Under the pieces are notes generated by a model, which searched no databases, had not been told where the DNA came from, and saw only the letters and a list, made by a program, of their open reading frames with translations. The position numbers and the translations under genes are program-made. A DNA stretch of 64,000 nt from Ideonella livida. GTDB lineage: Bacteria > Pseudomonadota > Gammaproteobacteria > Burkholderiales > Burkholderiaceae_C. Shown piece by piece: positions 10,632-19,991 of this stretch. Within the stretch, counting starts at the first letter, position 1; each line of letters opens with the position of its first letter. Where the stretch lies: assembly GCF_010499455.1 (NCBI RefSeq), contig NZ_JAAGOH010000012.1:86656-150655 (forward strand), written 5' to 3'.

Positions 10632-11156
10632 ATGGACGCCCCCACCGCCGCCGACCCCCCCCACCACGCCGCCGCTCCCCGCCCCAGCCTGCGGGTCGCC
10701 GTCGTCATGGAACGCCTGCGCGCCCCCAGCGCCTGGGAAGACTGGCGCCACCGACTGGCCGAAGTGCTGGTGGACGAGGGCCAGTACGGCAGCGCCCCGC
10801 GGGTGCTGCGTGACGATGGCCAGACCCGTCAGACCCTGTTCCCCGGCCTGGAAATGAGCCTGTGGCGCGACGAGGGCGAGGGCTACTACCTCAACCTCAG
10901 CAGCGGGGCGCCGGTGTGGTTTGTCATGTGGCGGGTGGACGACGAAGACCCCTCCCGCGCCTGGCCCGAGCTGGTCACCCTGTCCTACAACGAGGCCGGC
11001 CGCCTGCTGGATGCCCAGGAGCGCGTGGACAACCACCCCCTGCCCGCCCCGCTGCAGGCCTGGCTGCAGGCCTTCACCGACGAGCACTACCGGCCCGAGC
11101 CGCGCAAGCGCCGCCGCCCCGTCTCCTTCCAGGAACCCGGCCAGCGGGGCGGCTGA
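10632..11156 (+). CDS. DUF3305 family protein of formate dehydrogenase clusters
   Basis: A 174-residue soluble protein without signal or membrane helices. The core runs from LRVAVVMERLRAPSAWEDWRW-like residues through EMSLWRDEGEGYYLNLSSG and PVWFVMWR to a basic C-terminal tail (PRKRRRPVSF). This is the DUF3305 pattern, a family almost always beside DUF3306 and formate dehydrogenase genes in proteobacteria. Its biochemical role is not known; conserved linkage suggests cofactor or subunit assembly. It starts the accessory operon, with the DUF3306 gene 40 bases behind it. Confidence 0.82.
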   Translation: MDAPTAADPPHHAAAPRPSLRVAVVMERLRAPSAWEDWRHRLAEVLVDEGQYGSAPRVLRDDGQTRQTLFPGLEMSLWRDEGEGYYLNLSSGAPVWFVMWRVDDEDPSRAWPELVTLSYNEAGRLLDAQERVDNHPLPAPLQAWLQAFTDEHYRPEPRKRRRPVSFQEPGQRGG

Positions 11157-11196
11157 TCGCCCGCCGCCGTCCCGCTCCGCTCTGCCCGGCCCCGAC

Positions 11197-11889
11197 ATGC
11201 CCTCCACGCCCGACCCGCGCCGCCCCGCCGACGACGACACCGGCGGCGGCTTCTTCTCGCGCTGGTCCCAGCGCAAGCAGCAGGCCCGCCACGGCCAGCC
11301 CCTGGCCGAACCTGCCCCGGCCCCGGCCCCCGCCCCGGCCCCCACCGCCGCCGCTGCCGTGCCGGTGGCCGCCGCCACCCCGCCGGCGGCCCCCACCGTG
11401 GCCGCCCCCCCGGCCCCCCCGGCCCCCACCGCCGCCGACCTGCAGGCCCTGGACGCCGGCGACCCCGCCGCCGACTTCAGCCGCTTCATGCAGCCCGGCG
11501 TGGATGGCGCGCTCAAGAACGCCGCGCTGCGCAAGCTCTTCACCGACCCCCACTTCAATGTGATGGACGGCCTGGACGTCTACATCGAGGACTTCGGCCA
11601 GCCCGACCCCCTGCCGCCCGGCATGCTGGCGCAACTGGCCGGTGGGGACTTCCTGGGCCTGCGCCAGCCTGAACCCGCCCCCGGGCAGCCCACGCCCGGG
11701 CACGGCGCCGAGCCCCCCCGGACCGCCGCGGACACGGCCGCCGACCCGTCGCCCACGCCGCAGGACGTCACCCAGAACGTCACCCCGGACGACCTGCCGC
11801 CGCCCGACGCCCTGGCGCCCCGGACCGAGCCGGCCACCGCCGACCCCGCCGCCCCCCCCGATTTCCCCTCTCCCCGCCCGTCCCCATGA
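11197..11889 (+). CDS. DUF3306 family protein
   Basis: A 230-residue protein. The N-terminus (GGFFSRWSQRKQQAR) and central block (DFSRFMQPGVDGALKNAALRKLF ... HFNVMDGLDVYIEDF, shown in two parts) are the conserved DUF3306 regions. They are joined and followed by Ala/Pro-rich low-complexity linkers typical of this GC-rich genome. The stop overlaps the next start as ATGA, so it is coupled to the polyferredoxin gene. Its function is unknown; it probably acts with the DUF3305 protein during formate dehydrogenase maturation. Confidence 0.82.
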   Translation: MPSTPDPRRPADDDTGGGFFSRWSQRKQQARHGQPLAEPAPAPAPAPAPTAAAAVPVAAATPPAAPTVAAPPAPPAPTAADLQALDAGDPAADFSRFMQPGVDGALKNAALRKLFTDPHFNVMDGLDVYIEDFGQPDPLPPGMLAQLAGGDFLGLRQPEPAPGQPTPGHGAEPPRTAADTAADPSPTPQDVTQNVTPDDLPPPDALAPRTEPATADPAAPPDFPSPRPSP

Positions 11890-14123
11890 AAACCCTGCTC
11901 TGCGACTGCAACCGCACCCAGCCCCTGGACGGCCCGGCCCTGTCCCGCGCCCTGGCCGCCACCCCGGGCGCCAGCGCCGACGGCACGCAAACCGTGCACA
12001 GCCTGCTGTGCCGGCGCGAGGCCCCGGCCTTCCAGCGCGCCGCCAAGAGCGGCGAGGAGCTGCTGGTGGCCTGCACCCAGGAAAGCCGCCTGTTCCTGGA
12101 GCTGGCCCAGGCCACCGAAGGCGCGCCCGGCCTGGCCGAGCGGCCCATCCGCTTCGTCAACCTGCGCGAGCGCGGCGGCTGGAGCCGTGACGCCGCCCAG
12201 GCCACCCCCAAGCTGGCCGCCCTGCTGGCCACCGCGCAGCTGCCGCCGCCCGAGCCGGTGCCCGGCGTGGGCTACCGCTCGGCCGGCCGCACCCTGGTCA
12301 TCGGCCCGGCCGGCGCCGCTGTGGCCGCCGCCGCCCTGCTGGCCGACGCGCTGGACCTGACCCTGCTGACCGACGGCCCCGACCCCACCGGCCTGCCCCA
12401 GCAGCGCGACTGGCCGGTACACACCGGCCGCCTGCTGCGCCTGCAGGGCTGGCTGGGCGCCTTTGAGGCCGAATGGGAAAGCCACAACCCCATCGACGCC
12501 GAGCTTTGCACCCGCTGCAACGCCTGCGTGGCCGCCTGCCCCGAAGGCGCCATCGACCTGAGCTACCAGATCGACCTGGCCCGCTGCGGCAGCCACCGCG
12601 ACTGCGTCCAGGCCTGCGAGGTGGCCGGCGCCATCGACTTCCAGCGCACCCCGCTGCGCACCACCGAGTCCTTCGACCTGGTGCTGGACCTGCGGGAAGC
12701 GCCCGCCTTCAGCCAGCACCAGCCGCCGCAGGGTTATGTGCACCTGCCCCCGGGCCGGGGCGAGGCCCAGCGCCTGCAGGCCCTGCTGGCCCTGCGCGGC
12801 CTGGTGGGCGAGTTCGACAAGCCCCGCTTTGTGCGCTACACCCAGCGCCTGTGCGCCCACAGCCGTAACGAGAAGACCGGCTGCACCGCCTGCATCGACG
12901 TCTGCTCCACCTCGGCCATCCGCAGCGAGCCCAGCCGCAAGGGCCAGGCCGGCACCAAACCGCCGCGCGGCCCCGCCGCAGCCCAGGCCCCGCTGCAGCT
13001 CACCGGCGGCGCCGTGGTGGTGGACCCGCACCTGTGCGCCGGCTGCGGCGCCTGCACCACCGTCTGCCCCAGCGGCGCCCTGGCCTTTGCCGCCCCCGAC
13101 CTGGCCTGGCAGGGCCAGCGCCTGCGCACCCTGCTGGGCACCTACCAGCGCGCCGGCGGCCGTGACGCCCTGCTGCTGATCCACAGCGAGGGCGACGGCG
13201 CCCGCCTGCTGGACGACCTGGGGCGCGCCGCCCGGCTGGACCCTGACCTGCACGGCCTGCCCGCCCGCGTGCTGCCCCTGCCCGCCTGGCACACCGCCAG
13301 CCTGGGCCTGGAGGTCTGGCTGGCCGCTTTTGCCATGGGCGCCGCCCAGGTGCGCGTGCTGCTGACCGGCGAAGAGGCGCCTGAATACCGCCAGGCCCTG
13401 GGTGAGCAGATGGCCCAGGCCCAGGCCCTGCTGCACGGTCTGGGCTGGCACGGCGAGCACCTGGGCCTGCTGGAGGCCCGTGACGCCCGCGACCTGGCGG
13501 ACCTGGACCGCGCCCTGCGCGGCCCCACGGCCCAGGGCATCGGCCGGCCCCAGTCGCCCGCCCTGCCCAGCGCCAAGCGCGACGCGCTGGAGCTGGTGCT
13601 GGGCCTGCTGCTGGAGCAGGCCCCTGCCCTGCATCCCCAGGCCGCCCCGGCGCCGGAGGCCATCGCCCTGCCCGCCCGCGGCGCCCTGCTGGGCAGCGTG
13701 CAGGTGGACACCCAGCGCTGCACCCTGTGCCTGTCCTGCGTGGGCGCCTGTCCCGAGGGCGCGCTGCTGGACAACCCCGACCGGCCCGAGCTGCGCCTGT
13801 TGGAGAAGAACTGCGTGCAGTGCGGCCTGTGCCAGCGCACCTGCCCCGAGCAGGCCATCACCCTGCAGCCGCGCCTGTGGCTGGCCCAGGCCGGCCAGGC
13901 CCGGCGCCAGCCGCGCGTGCTGGCCCAGACCCAGCCCTATGGCTGCATCCGCTGCGGCAAACCCTTTGGCACCCTGCAGGCCGTGGAGGCCATGCTGGGC
14001 AAGCTGGCCGGCCACCCCGCCTTCCAGGGCGAAGCGCTCAACCGCCTGAAGATGTGCGGCGACTGCCGGGTGATCGACCAGTTCAGCCGCCCGCACGAGC
14101 AGACCCGCATCACCGACCTTTGA
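11886..14123 (+). CDS. Polyferredoxin (multi 4Fe-4S protein) of the formate dehydrogenase cluster
   Basis: The 745-residue cytoplasmic protein has at least five Cys-rich sites: CTRCNACVAACPEG near residue 207, CGSHRDCVQACE, CTACIDVCSTSAI, CAGCGACTTVCPSG near 382, and a C-terminal pair CTLCLSCVGACPEG and CVQCGLCQRTCPEQ near 612 and 647. A last CIRCGKPFG ... CGDC set may bind metal. It resembles the large 4Fe-4S proteins fixed in DUF3305/DUF3306 clusters, whose role is presumed electron delivery or cluster assembly for formate dehydrogenase. It is coupled to the gene before it (ATGA overlap) and followed by the chaperone gene after 14 bases. Confidence 0.9.
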   Translation: MKTLLCDCNRTQPLDGPALSRALAATPGASADGTQTVHSLLCRREAPAFQRAAKSGEELLVACTQESRLFLELAQATEGAPGLAERPIRFVNLRERGGWSRDAAQATPKLAALLATAQLPPPEPVPGVGYRSAGRTLVIGPAGAAVAAAALLADALDLTLLTDGPDPTGLPQQRDWPVHTGRLLRLQGWLGAFEAEWESHNPIDAELCTRCNACVAACPEGAIDLSYQIDLARCGSHRDCVQACEVAGAIDFQRTPLRTTESFDLVLDLREAPAFSQHQPPQGYVHLPPGRGEAQRLQALLALRGLVGEFDKPRFVRYTQRLCAHSRNEKTGCTACIDVCSTSAIRSEPSRKGQAGTKPPRGPAAAQAPLQLTGGAVVVDPHLCAGCGACTTVCPSGALAFAAPDLAWQGQRLRTLLGTYQRAGGRDALLLIHSEGDGARLLDDLGRAARLDPDLHGLPARVLPLPAWHTASLGLEVWLAAFAMGAAQVRVLLTGEEAPEYRQALGEQMAQAQALLHGLGWHGEHLGLLEARDARDLADLDRALRGPTAQGIGRPQSPALPSAKRDALELVLGLLLEQAPALHPQAAPAPEAIALPARGALLGSVQVDTQRCTLCLSCVGACPEGALLDNPDRPELRLLEKNCVQCGLCQRTCPEQAITLQPRLWLAQAGQARRQPRVLAQTQPYGCIRCGKPFGTLQAVEAMLGKLAGHPAFQGEALNRLKMCGDCRVIDQFSRPHEQTRITDL

Positions 14124-14137
14124 CGCCCCCTCGCCCC

Positions 14138-14773
14138 ATGACCCCTCAAGCCCTGAGCTTCAACGCCCCCGGTGACGCCGAGGAACTGGCCCGCGCCGAG
14201 CTGTACGGCCTGCTGGCCCGCCTGTGGTGGGCCCCGCCCGACGAGGCCTTGATGGCCCAGTTCCGTGTGGCCGTGACCCAGGCCCCGCAGCCCGGCGGCT
14301 TTCTGGAACACCCCTGGGAGCGGCTGGTGGCCGCCGGCCGCGCCAGCACCGTGGACAGCGCCAGCGCCGCCTTCGAGGCCCTGTTCGGCGGCGTGGGCAA
14401 GCCCGAGGTGCTGCTCTACGGCAGCCACCACCTGGCGGGCTTCCTCAACGAACAACCCCTGGCCGACCTGCGCGCCGACCTGGCCCGCCTGGGCCTGGCC
14501 CGCGACCCCCAGCGCGGCGAGACCGAGGACCACCTGAGCTTCGTCTTCGAGGTCATGCGCTACCTCATCGCCGGTGACGACGTGGCGGTGTGCAACCTCA
14601 CCCAACAGCAGGCCTTCTTCCGCCGCCATGTGCAGACCTGGGTGGAACGCTGCGGCGAGGCCGTGGCCAGCCACCCGCTGGCCCAGGACAGCGCCGGCTT
14701 CTACGCCGCCCTGGCCGCCCTGACCACCGCCTTCATGCAGGTGGAGACGCAGGCCTTCGACCTGATCGACTGA
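14138..14773 (+). CDS. TorD/DmsD-family chaperone for the molybdoenzyme
   Basis: A 211-residue all-helical TorD-like protein. Recognisable parts are the N-terminal [14 protein letters not shown] helix, the [17 protein letters not shown] segment, and the [16 protein letters not shown] helix that carries the family's E..DH motif. Members bind Tat signal peptides and hold apo-molybdoenzymes until cofactor is inserted. The natural client here is FdhA, which carries a twin-arginine leader. It lies between the polyferredoxin gene and mobA in the same operon. Confidence 0.88.
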   Translation: MTPQALSFNAPGDAEELARAELYGLLARLWWAPPDEALMAQFRVAVTQAPQPGGFLEHPWERLVAAGRASTVDSASAAFEALFGGVGKPEVLLYGSHHLAGFLNEQPLADLRADLARLGLARDPQRGETEDHLSFVFEVMRYLIAGDDVAVCNLTQQQAFFRRHVQTWVERCGEAVASHPLAQDSAGFYAALAALTTAFMQVETQAFDLID

Positions 14774-14787
14774 AGGCTCCGCCCGCC

Positions 14788-15417
14788 ATGACCCTGACAC
14801 CCCCCTCCCGAGACGACATCACCGGCCTCATCCTGGCCGGCGGCCGCGGCAGCCGCATGGGCGGCGTGGACAAGGGCCTGCAGAACCACCAGGGCATGCC
14901 CCTGGCCCTGCATGCCCTGCTGCGCCTGCAGCCCCAGGTCGGCCAGATCCTGCTCAATGCCAACCGCAACCTGGCCGCCTATGAGTCCTTTGGCGTGCCC
15001 GTCTGGCCCGACGCCCTGCCCGACTACCCCGGCCCCCTGGCCGGTTTCATGGCCGGCCTGGCCCAGTGCGAGACGCCCTGGCTGGTGACCGTGCCCTGTG
15101 ACAGCCCGCGCTTTCCCGCCGACCTGGTGGCCCGCCTGGCCCAGGCCGCAGCCGCAGCCGACGCCGAGGTGGCCCTGGCCGCCACCCGCGAGCCCGACGG
15201 CAGCCTGCAGCCGCAGCCGGTGTTCTGCCTGCTGCGCGCCGAGCTGCTGGACAGCCTGAACCGCTTCATCGCCTCCGGCCGGCGCCGCATCGACGTCTGG
15301 ACCGCCCAGCACCGCCAGGTGCTGGTGCCCTTTGACCAGCCCCACGACGACCCCGACGCGTTTTTCAACGCCAACACGCTGGAAGAACTGCGGCTGGGGC
15401 CGCGGCACGCGGGCTGA
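14788..15417 (+). CDS. mobA: Molybdenum cofactor guanylyltransferase MobA
   Basis: MobA transfers GMP from GTP to Mo-molybdopterin, giving the guanine-dinucleotide cofactor used by DMSO-reductase-family enzymes such as FdhA. The 209-residue protein has the nucleotide-binding signature [18 protein letters not shown] at residues 12-29, the NANRN segment, and the PCDSPRFP motif near residue 107 that binds magnesium and nucleotide. Length is normal for the family. It closes the accessory operon and ends 21 bases before a convergent LysR gene. Confidence 0.95.
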   Translation: MTLTPPSRDDITGLILAGGRGSRMGGVDKGLQNHQGMPLALHALLRLQPQVGQILLNANRNLAAYESFGVPVWPDALPDYPGPLAGFMAGLAQCETPWLVTVPCDSPRFPADLVARLAQAAAAADAEVALAATREPDGSLQPQPVFCLLRAELLDSLNRFIASGRRRIDVWTAQHRQVLVPFDQPHDDPDAFFNANTLEELRLGPRHAG

Positions 15418-15438
15418 GCGCGTGCCCTGGCCTGCGCC

Positions 15439-16407
15439 TCAGTCCCGCAGGCCGGCCAGCATGGGCCAGTCGCCCCCGTCGGCCTCGATCTGGGCGTCCA
15501 TGCGGCGCACGGCGGCGCGGAACAGGTCACGCAGCCACATCAGGCCGGGGTCCTGGCTGCGGTAGCGGTGCCACTGGAGGCTCTGCGGCATGGCCGGCAG
15601 GTCCACCGGCACCGGCTTGACCACCAGGGGCCAGGCGCCCTGCAGGGCGTGGGCCATGCGGGCATGCACGGTGGCGATGGCATCGGTGCCCACCACCATG
15701 GCCGGCAGCGGGCCAAAGGCGTGGGTGAGCACGCCATAGCGCCGCTGGATGCCGGCCTGGCGGATGAGCATGGCCTCATAGGACTCGCTGGCGGCGCTGA
15801 GCTGCGGGGGCACCATCATCACGTGGCGCGCGTTCTCATAGCGCATGCGGGTGAGCGTGCCCTGGGCCAGCACGCTGCCCGACCACACCACGCAGACAAA
15901 GCGGTCCTCCAGCAAGGTCTCGCTGGGGTGCTCGGGGGAGGTGTAGCGGTGCGGGATGATGAGGAAATCGGCCTCGCCCCGTTCCAGGTCGCGCTGCGGG
16001 TTGTTGACCTGCGGGCGGAACTCGATTTCGGCCGTGCAACCCTGGGCCTGGGCCAGGGTCATGAGATGCGGGCCCAGGATGAGCTGGGTGTAGTCCGAGG
16101 CGATGACCTTGAAGCGCCGGTTGCTGCGCGCGGGGTCGAACTCGGGCTGGATGGCGATGGTGGAGTCCACCCGCATCAGCACGTCACGCACCGGTTCGCG
16201 CAGGCTCTCGGCGCGGGGGGTGGGCTCCATGCGGCGGCCCACCTGCACCAGCAGCTCGTCGTCAAAGTATTCGCGCAGGCGGGCCAGCGCGTTGCTGGTG
16301 GCCGACTGGCTGAGGTTGAGCCGCTCGGCCGCCCGGGTGATGCTGCACTCGTCGAGCAGCGCGTCCAGGGCGACGAGGAGGTTGAGGTCGAGCTTGTTGA
16401 ATCGCAT
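15439..16407 (-). CDS. LysR-family regulator, NodD-like
   Basis: A 322-residue LysR regulator read from the ATG at 16407 (a start at 16446 adds 13 residues). The N-terminal winged helix-turn-helix (LNLLVALDALLDECSITRAA, then LNLSQSATSNALARLREYF) is followed by a substrate-binding region with the FKVIASDY opening usual in the NodD/LinR subgroup, which often senses aromatic compounds. It lies downstream of the sucrose phosphorylase gene on the same strand, 67 bases away, and converges on mobA. A link to the sugar operon is possible but not shown. Confidence 0.88.
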   Translation of the reverse strand: MRFNKLDLNLLVALDALLDECSITRAAERLNLSQSATSNALARLREYFDDELLVQVGRRMEPTPRAESLREPVRDVLMRVDSTIAIQPEFDPARSNRRFKVIASDYTQLILGPHLMTLAQAQGCTAEIEFRPQVNNPQRDLERGEADFLIIPHRYTSPEHPSETLLEDRFVCVVWSGSVLAQGTLTRMRYENARHVMMVPPQLSAASESYEAMLIRQAGIQRRYGVLTHAFGPLPAMVVGTDAIATVHARMAHALQGAWPLVVKPVPVDLPAMPQSLQWHRYRSQDPGLMWLRDLFRAAVRRMDAQIEADGGDWPMLAGLRD

Positions 16408-16474
16408 GGGGGCGCCGATGGTAGGCGCTGGGCCGATGGGCCTCAAGGGTGGTGGCCCTGCCCCCTTTCCCGCC

Positions 16475-17953
16475 TTAGCCCAGCCAGGGCAGCAGGGCCT
16501 GCAGGTCCAGGCCGGCGTCGCTGGCGTCCAGGTGCAGGCGGCCCTGGGCCAGGTCGGCGGTCAGGGTGGCGTGGTGGGCGCCTTGCGTCCAACGCAGCTG
16601 CAGGCGCTGGCCGTCCAGCAGGCGGTGCACGCAGGTGCCGGCAAAGGCCGGGTGGCGGTTGCGCAGGGCGATCAGCGCCAGCTGGGCCTGCACCACGGGT
16701 TGGGCCAGGGCGGCGTCCACCTCTTCGGGCGTGTAGTGGTGGCGGTTGATGTCACGCCCCACGCGGGTCTGGCGCAGCAGGTCCATGTCGTTGCGGCCGG
16801 CCAGCAGGCCCACGTAGTACACCTGCGGCACCCCCGGGGTGAAGAACTGCAGGGCGCGGGCCAGCAGGTAGCGGCGCGGGTCGGCGCCCAGGGCGTCGTA
16901 GAAGGTGCAGTTGACCTGGTAGAGGTCGACGTTGGAGGCGGCCGCACCGGTGGCCTCACGGCTCTGGCCGGCGCAGTTGTCGTGCATCCAGTCCACCAGG
17001 CGGTCCAGCTCGTCGTCGGGCACCAGACCGGGCAGGCGCTGGGCACCGGCGCCCGAACCGCCAATGTCGATGATGCCGATGCCATCATGGGTGTCGAGCA
17101 CGGTGATGGCGTTGTGCGGGCGGATGTCCAGCCAGTGGGCCAGGCGGTCGGCCCGGCCAAAGCACAGGGCATGCAGCACCAGCGGTGGCAGGGCGAAGTC
17201 GTAGACCCAGTCCACTTTTTGGGCGATCTCCACCTGCTTGGCAAAGTGCGAATGCACCTCCACCAGCACCTCCAGGCCCAGGGCGCGGCCGCGGGCGGCG
17301 AAGGCGGCGATGAAGTCGAAGGTCTCGGGCAGCATGAAGCTGCTGGTGCCGGCCTTCTTGACGGCGTAGCCCACGGCGTCCAGCCGGATCATGGAGATGC
17401 CGGCGTCGGCAAAGGTGCGCAGGATCTCGTCCAGATAGGCCTGCCCGGCGGGCGTGGCCACGTCGATGTCCATCTGCTGGGCGGTGAAGGTGGTCCACAT
17501 CAGCCGCTTCTGCCCGCCGGCCGTGACCGCCGTGAAGGGCAGGCCGGGGCGCGGCCGGTACAGGGCCAGCAGGTCGGCCTCGGTGGCGCCCTGCGGGAAG
17601 ACGCTGGCCAGCGACAGGAACAGCCCGGCGTAGGCAGAGGCCTCGCCCCGCGCGAGGAAGTCCTGGAACTGCGGCGAGGCCGAGGACATGTGGTTGACGA
17701 TGACATCGGCCATCAGCGGCACATCGGCCGCCAGGGCGCGCACATCGTCCCAGCCGCCCAGGGTGGCGTCCACCTGCAGGTGGTCGATGGGGTCGAAGCC
17801 GGCGTCAGCGCCGTGGATGGAGTGGAAGAAGGGCAGCAGGTGGACGCCGGCAAAGACGCCGGGCAGGCGCTGGCGCAGCAGGGCCTGCAGGCCGCGCAGG
17901 TCGCTGCGGCCGAATCGGTCCACATAGGTGATGAGCTGGACGCCGTGGTTCAT
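16475..17953 (-). CDS. Sucrose phosphorylase (GH13_18)
   Basis: It splits sucrose with phosphate into alpha-glucose-1-phosphate and fructose in the cytoplasm. The 492-residue product matches the Bifidobacterium enzyme along its length, with the three catalytic residues at the same numbers: nucleophile Asp192 (IRLDAVGYA), acid/base Glu232 (VEVHSHF) and transition-state Asp290 (LDTHDGIG). The substrate loops RPRPGLPF and LLAGRNDMDLL are also kept. It is last in an ABC sugar-uptake operon, 44 bases after the ATPase gene. Related enzymes act on sucrose 6-phosphate or glucosylglycerate; the ABC rather than PTS import and the loops favour free sucrose. Confidence 0.92.
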   Translation of the reverse strand: MNHGVQLITYVDRFGRSDLRGLQALLRQRLPGVFAGVHLLPFFHSIHGADAGFDPIDHLQVDATLGGWDDVRALAADVPLMADVIVNHMSSASPQFQDFLARGEASAYAGLFLSLASVFPQGATEADLLALYRPRPGLPFTAVTAGGQKRLMWTTFTAQQMDIDVATPAGQAYLDEILRTFADAGISMIRLDAVGYAVKKAGTSSFMLPETFDFIAAFAARGRALGLEVLVEVHSHFAKQVEIAQKVDWVYDFALPPLVLHALCFGRADRLAHWLDIRPHNAITVLDTHDGIGIIDIGGSGAGAQRLPGLVPDDELDRLVDWMHDNCAGQSREATGAAASNVDLYQVNCTFYDALGADPRRYLLARALQFFTPGVPQVYYVGLLAGRNDMDLLRQTRVGRDINRHHYTPEEVDAALAQPVVQAQLALIALRNRHPAFAGTCVHRLLDGQRLQLRWTQGAHHATLTADLAQGRLHLDASDAGLDLQALLPWLG

Positions 17954-17997
17954 GGGGTGTGGGGCTGCGGTGCGTGAAGGGGAAAGACGATGGGGTT

Positions 17998-19083
17998 TCA
18001 GACCTGGCCGATGCGCCGGCCCTGGGCGTTGAACAGCAGCAGGTGGCCGGCGCGGGGCAGCACGCTCAAGGTCTGCCCGGCCACCATGTCCGGCTCCCAC
18101 TGCGCCACGCGCAGGGCCAGGGGGGCTTCCAAGCCCGGGACTTGGGCATAGAGCAGGGTGGCGTCCCCCAGGCGCTCGACCAGGCTGAGCGTGACCGGCC
18201 AGCCGGCAGCGGTGCTCTGCAGGTGCTCGGGGCGGATACCCACGTGGCGGACCTCGCCGGCCGTCACCCCGGCGGGCACGGCGTCCAGTCGCCACTCGCC
18301 CAGGCCCTGCACCTGCAGGCGCGGCGCGCCGCCGTCGGTGTGCAGGGTGGCGGGCAGCAGGTTCATGCGCGGCGCCCCCAGGAACTGGGCCACAAAGACG
18401 TTGTCGGGCCGCTGGTACAGGTCCATGGGCGCGCCCAGCTGCTGCACCACACCCTGGTTGAACACGGCGATGCGGTCGCCCATGGTCATGGCCTCGGTCT
18501 GGTCGTGGGTGACGTAGAGCATGGTGGCCCCCAGCTCGCGGTGCAGGCGGATCAGCTCCAGCCGCATCTGCACCCGCAGGCTGGCGTCCAGGTTGGACAG
18601 GGGCTCGTCGAACAGGAAGACCTTGGGCTTGCGCACGATGGCCCGGCCAATGGCCACACGCTGCCGCTGCCCGCCCGAGAGGGCCTTGGGCCGGCGGTCC
18701 AGCAGGTGGCTGATCTGCAGGATCTCGGCGGCGCGGCCCACGGCGTCGCGGATCTCGGCCTTGGAGCGGCCGGCGATCTTCAGGCCGAAGCCCATGTTCT
18801 CGGCCACGGTCATGTGCGGGTACAGGGCGTAGCTCTGGAAGACCATGGCCACATCGCGGTCCACGGGGGCCAGGTCGTTGGCCCGGCGCCCGCCAATGTG
18901 CAGTTCGCCGCCGGTGATGTCTTCCAGCCCGGCAATCATGCGCATGAGGGTGCTCTTGCCGCAGCCCGACGGGCCGACGAAGACCATGAACTCGCCCTCG
19001 GCGATGTCCATGCTCACGTCACGGATGACGGGCACGCCGCCGGCGTAGGTCTTGGCGATGTTCTTGAGGGAGATGGCAGCCAT
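17998..19083 (-). CDS. Sugar ABC transporter ATPase, MalK/UgpC type
   Basis: The 361-residue ATPase energises uptake of the operon's sugar. It has Walker A GPSGCGKST at 37-45, a Q-loop (VFQSYALYPH), signature LSGGQRQR at 135-142 and Walker B FLFDE at 156-160. A C-terminal TOBE/OB regulatory domain of about 120 residues includes the GIRPEHL motif typical of the MalK subfamily. It follows the second permease gene by 8 bases. An ATPase of this type can serve several importers, but here a full set of partners is adjacent. Confidence 0.95.
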   Translation of the reverse strand: MAAISLKNIAKTYAGGVPVIRDVSMDIAEGEFMVFVGPSGCGKSTLMRMIAGLEDITGGELHIGGRRANDLAPVDRDVAMVFQSYALYPHMTVAENMGFGLKIAGRSKAEIRDAVGRAAEILQISHLLDRRPKALSGGQRQRVAIGRAIVRKPKVFLFDEPLSNLDASLRVQMRLELIRLHRELGATMLYVTHDQTEAMTMGDRIAVFNQGVVQQLGAPMDLYQRPDNVFVAQFLGAPRMNLLPATLHTDGGAPRLQVQGLGEWRLDAVPAGVTAGEVRHVGIRPEHLQSTAAGWPVTLSLVERLGDATLLYAQVPGLEAPLALRVAQWEPDMVAGQTLSVLPRAGHLLLFNAQGRRIGQV

Positions 19084-19091
19084 GGTGAGGT

Positions 19092-19991
19092 TCAGCCCTT
19101 GATGCCGCTGGAGATCGCACTCTTGACGAACCAGCGCTGGAAGACGATGAAGACCAGCAGGGTGGGCAGGGTGGTCATGACGGCGAACGCCATGACCGGC
19201 CCCCACTGCCGGGGAAACTGGCCGAAGAAGGTCTGCATGGCCAGGGGCAGGGTCTCGAAGACCGGCCCGCGCACCACCATCACCGGCCACAGCAGGTCGC
19301 CCCAACGGGCCAGGAACTGCAGGATCACCACGGTGGCGATCACCGGCTTGGACAGCGGCAGGACGATGCTCCAGTAGATGCGCAGCGGCCCGGCGCCGTC
19401 CATGCGCGCGGCCTCCTCCAGGTCACGCGGCAGGGCGATGAAGAACTGGTAGAACAGGAACACCGAGAAGGCGTGGGCGATGAAGGGAATCACCTGCACC
19501 TGGTACGAGTCCAGCCAGCCCACCTGCCCGCCCCACCAGGGCAGCTGGTTGACCAGCAGCAGCAGCGGCACGGCGATGGCCTCAAACGGCACGATGATGA
19601 GCGCCACGATGGCCGAGACCAGCAGGCCGCGCCCGGGGAACTGCAGCCGCGCCAGCGCATAGGCCAGGGCGCTGTTGACGAAGACGCCGGCCACCACCGT
19701 CAGCCCCACCACCAGGGTGGAGTTGCCCAGGGCGCGCAGGAAGTTGGTCTGCCCCAGCACCTGGGTGAAGTTGTCCCAGCCCACGGTGCCGTGCAGGCGG
19801 AAGGCGTCAAAGCCGGCCATGTCGCGCAGCAGCTGGGCCTCGTCGGTCTTGAAAGCCGACACCGCCATGAAGGCCAGGGGAAACAGGAAGAACAGCAGCA
19901 GCAGCGCGCCGGTGGCGTACCAGGTGGCCACGCCCAGCCAGCGGGACAGGCGCGCGCGCCGGGCGGCGGCAATATGGGGTGTCGGGTTCAT
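19092..19991 (-). CDS. Sugar ABC transporter permease, MalG type
   Basis: A 299-residue inner-membrane protein with six predicted helices. It has the CUT1-family cytoplasmic loop EAARMDGAGPLRIYWSIVLP (the EAA motif that docks the ATPase) near residue 200. The first helix (YATGALLLLFFLFPLAFMAV) follows a basic N-terminus. It overlaps the upstream permease gene by 4 bases (ATGA), so both are translationally coupled. It forms the translocation pore together with the MalF-type partner. Confidence 0.95.
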   Translation of the reverse strand: MNPTPHIAAARRARLSRWLGVATWYATGALLLLFFLFPLAFMAVSAFKTDEAQLLRDMAGFDAFRLHGTVGWDNFTQVLGQTNFLRALGNSTLVVGLTVVAGVFVNSALAYALARLQFPGRGLLVSAIVALIIVPFEAIAVPLLLLVNQLPWWGGQVGWLDSYQVQVIPFIAHAFSVFLFYQFFIALPRDLEEAARMDGAGPLRIYWSIVLPLSKPVIATVVILQFLARWGDLLWPVMVVRGPVFETLPLAMQTFFGQFPRQWGPVMAFAVMTTLPTLLVFIVFQRWFVKSAISSGIKG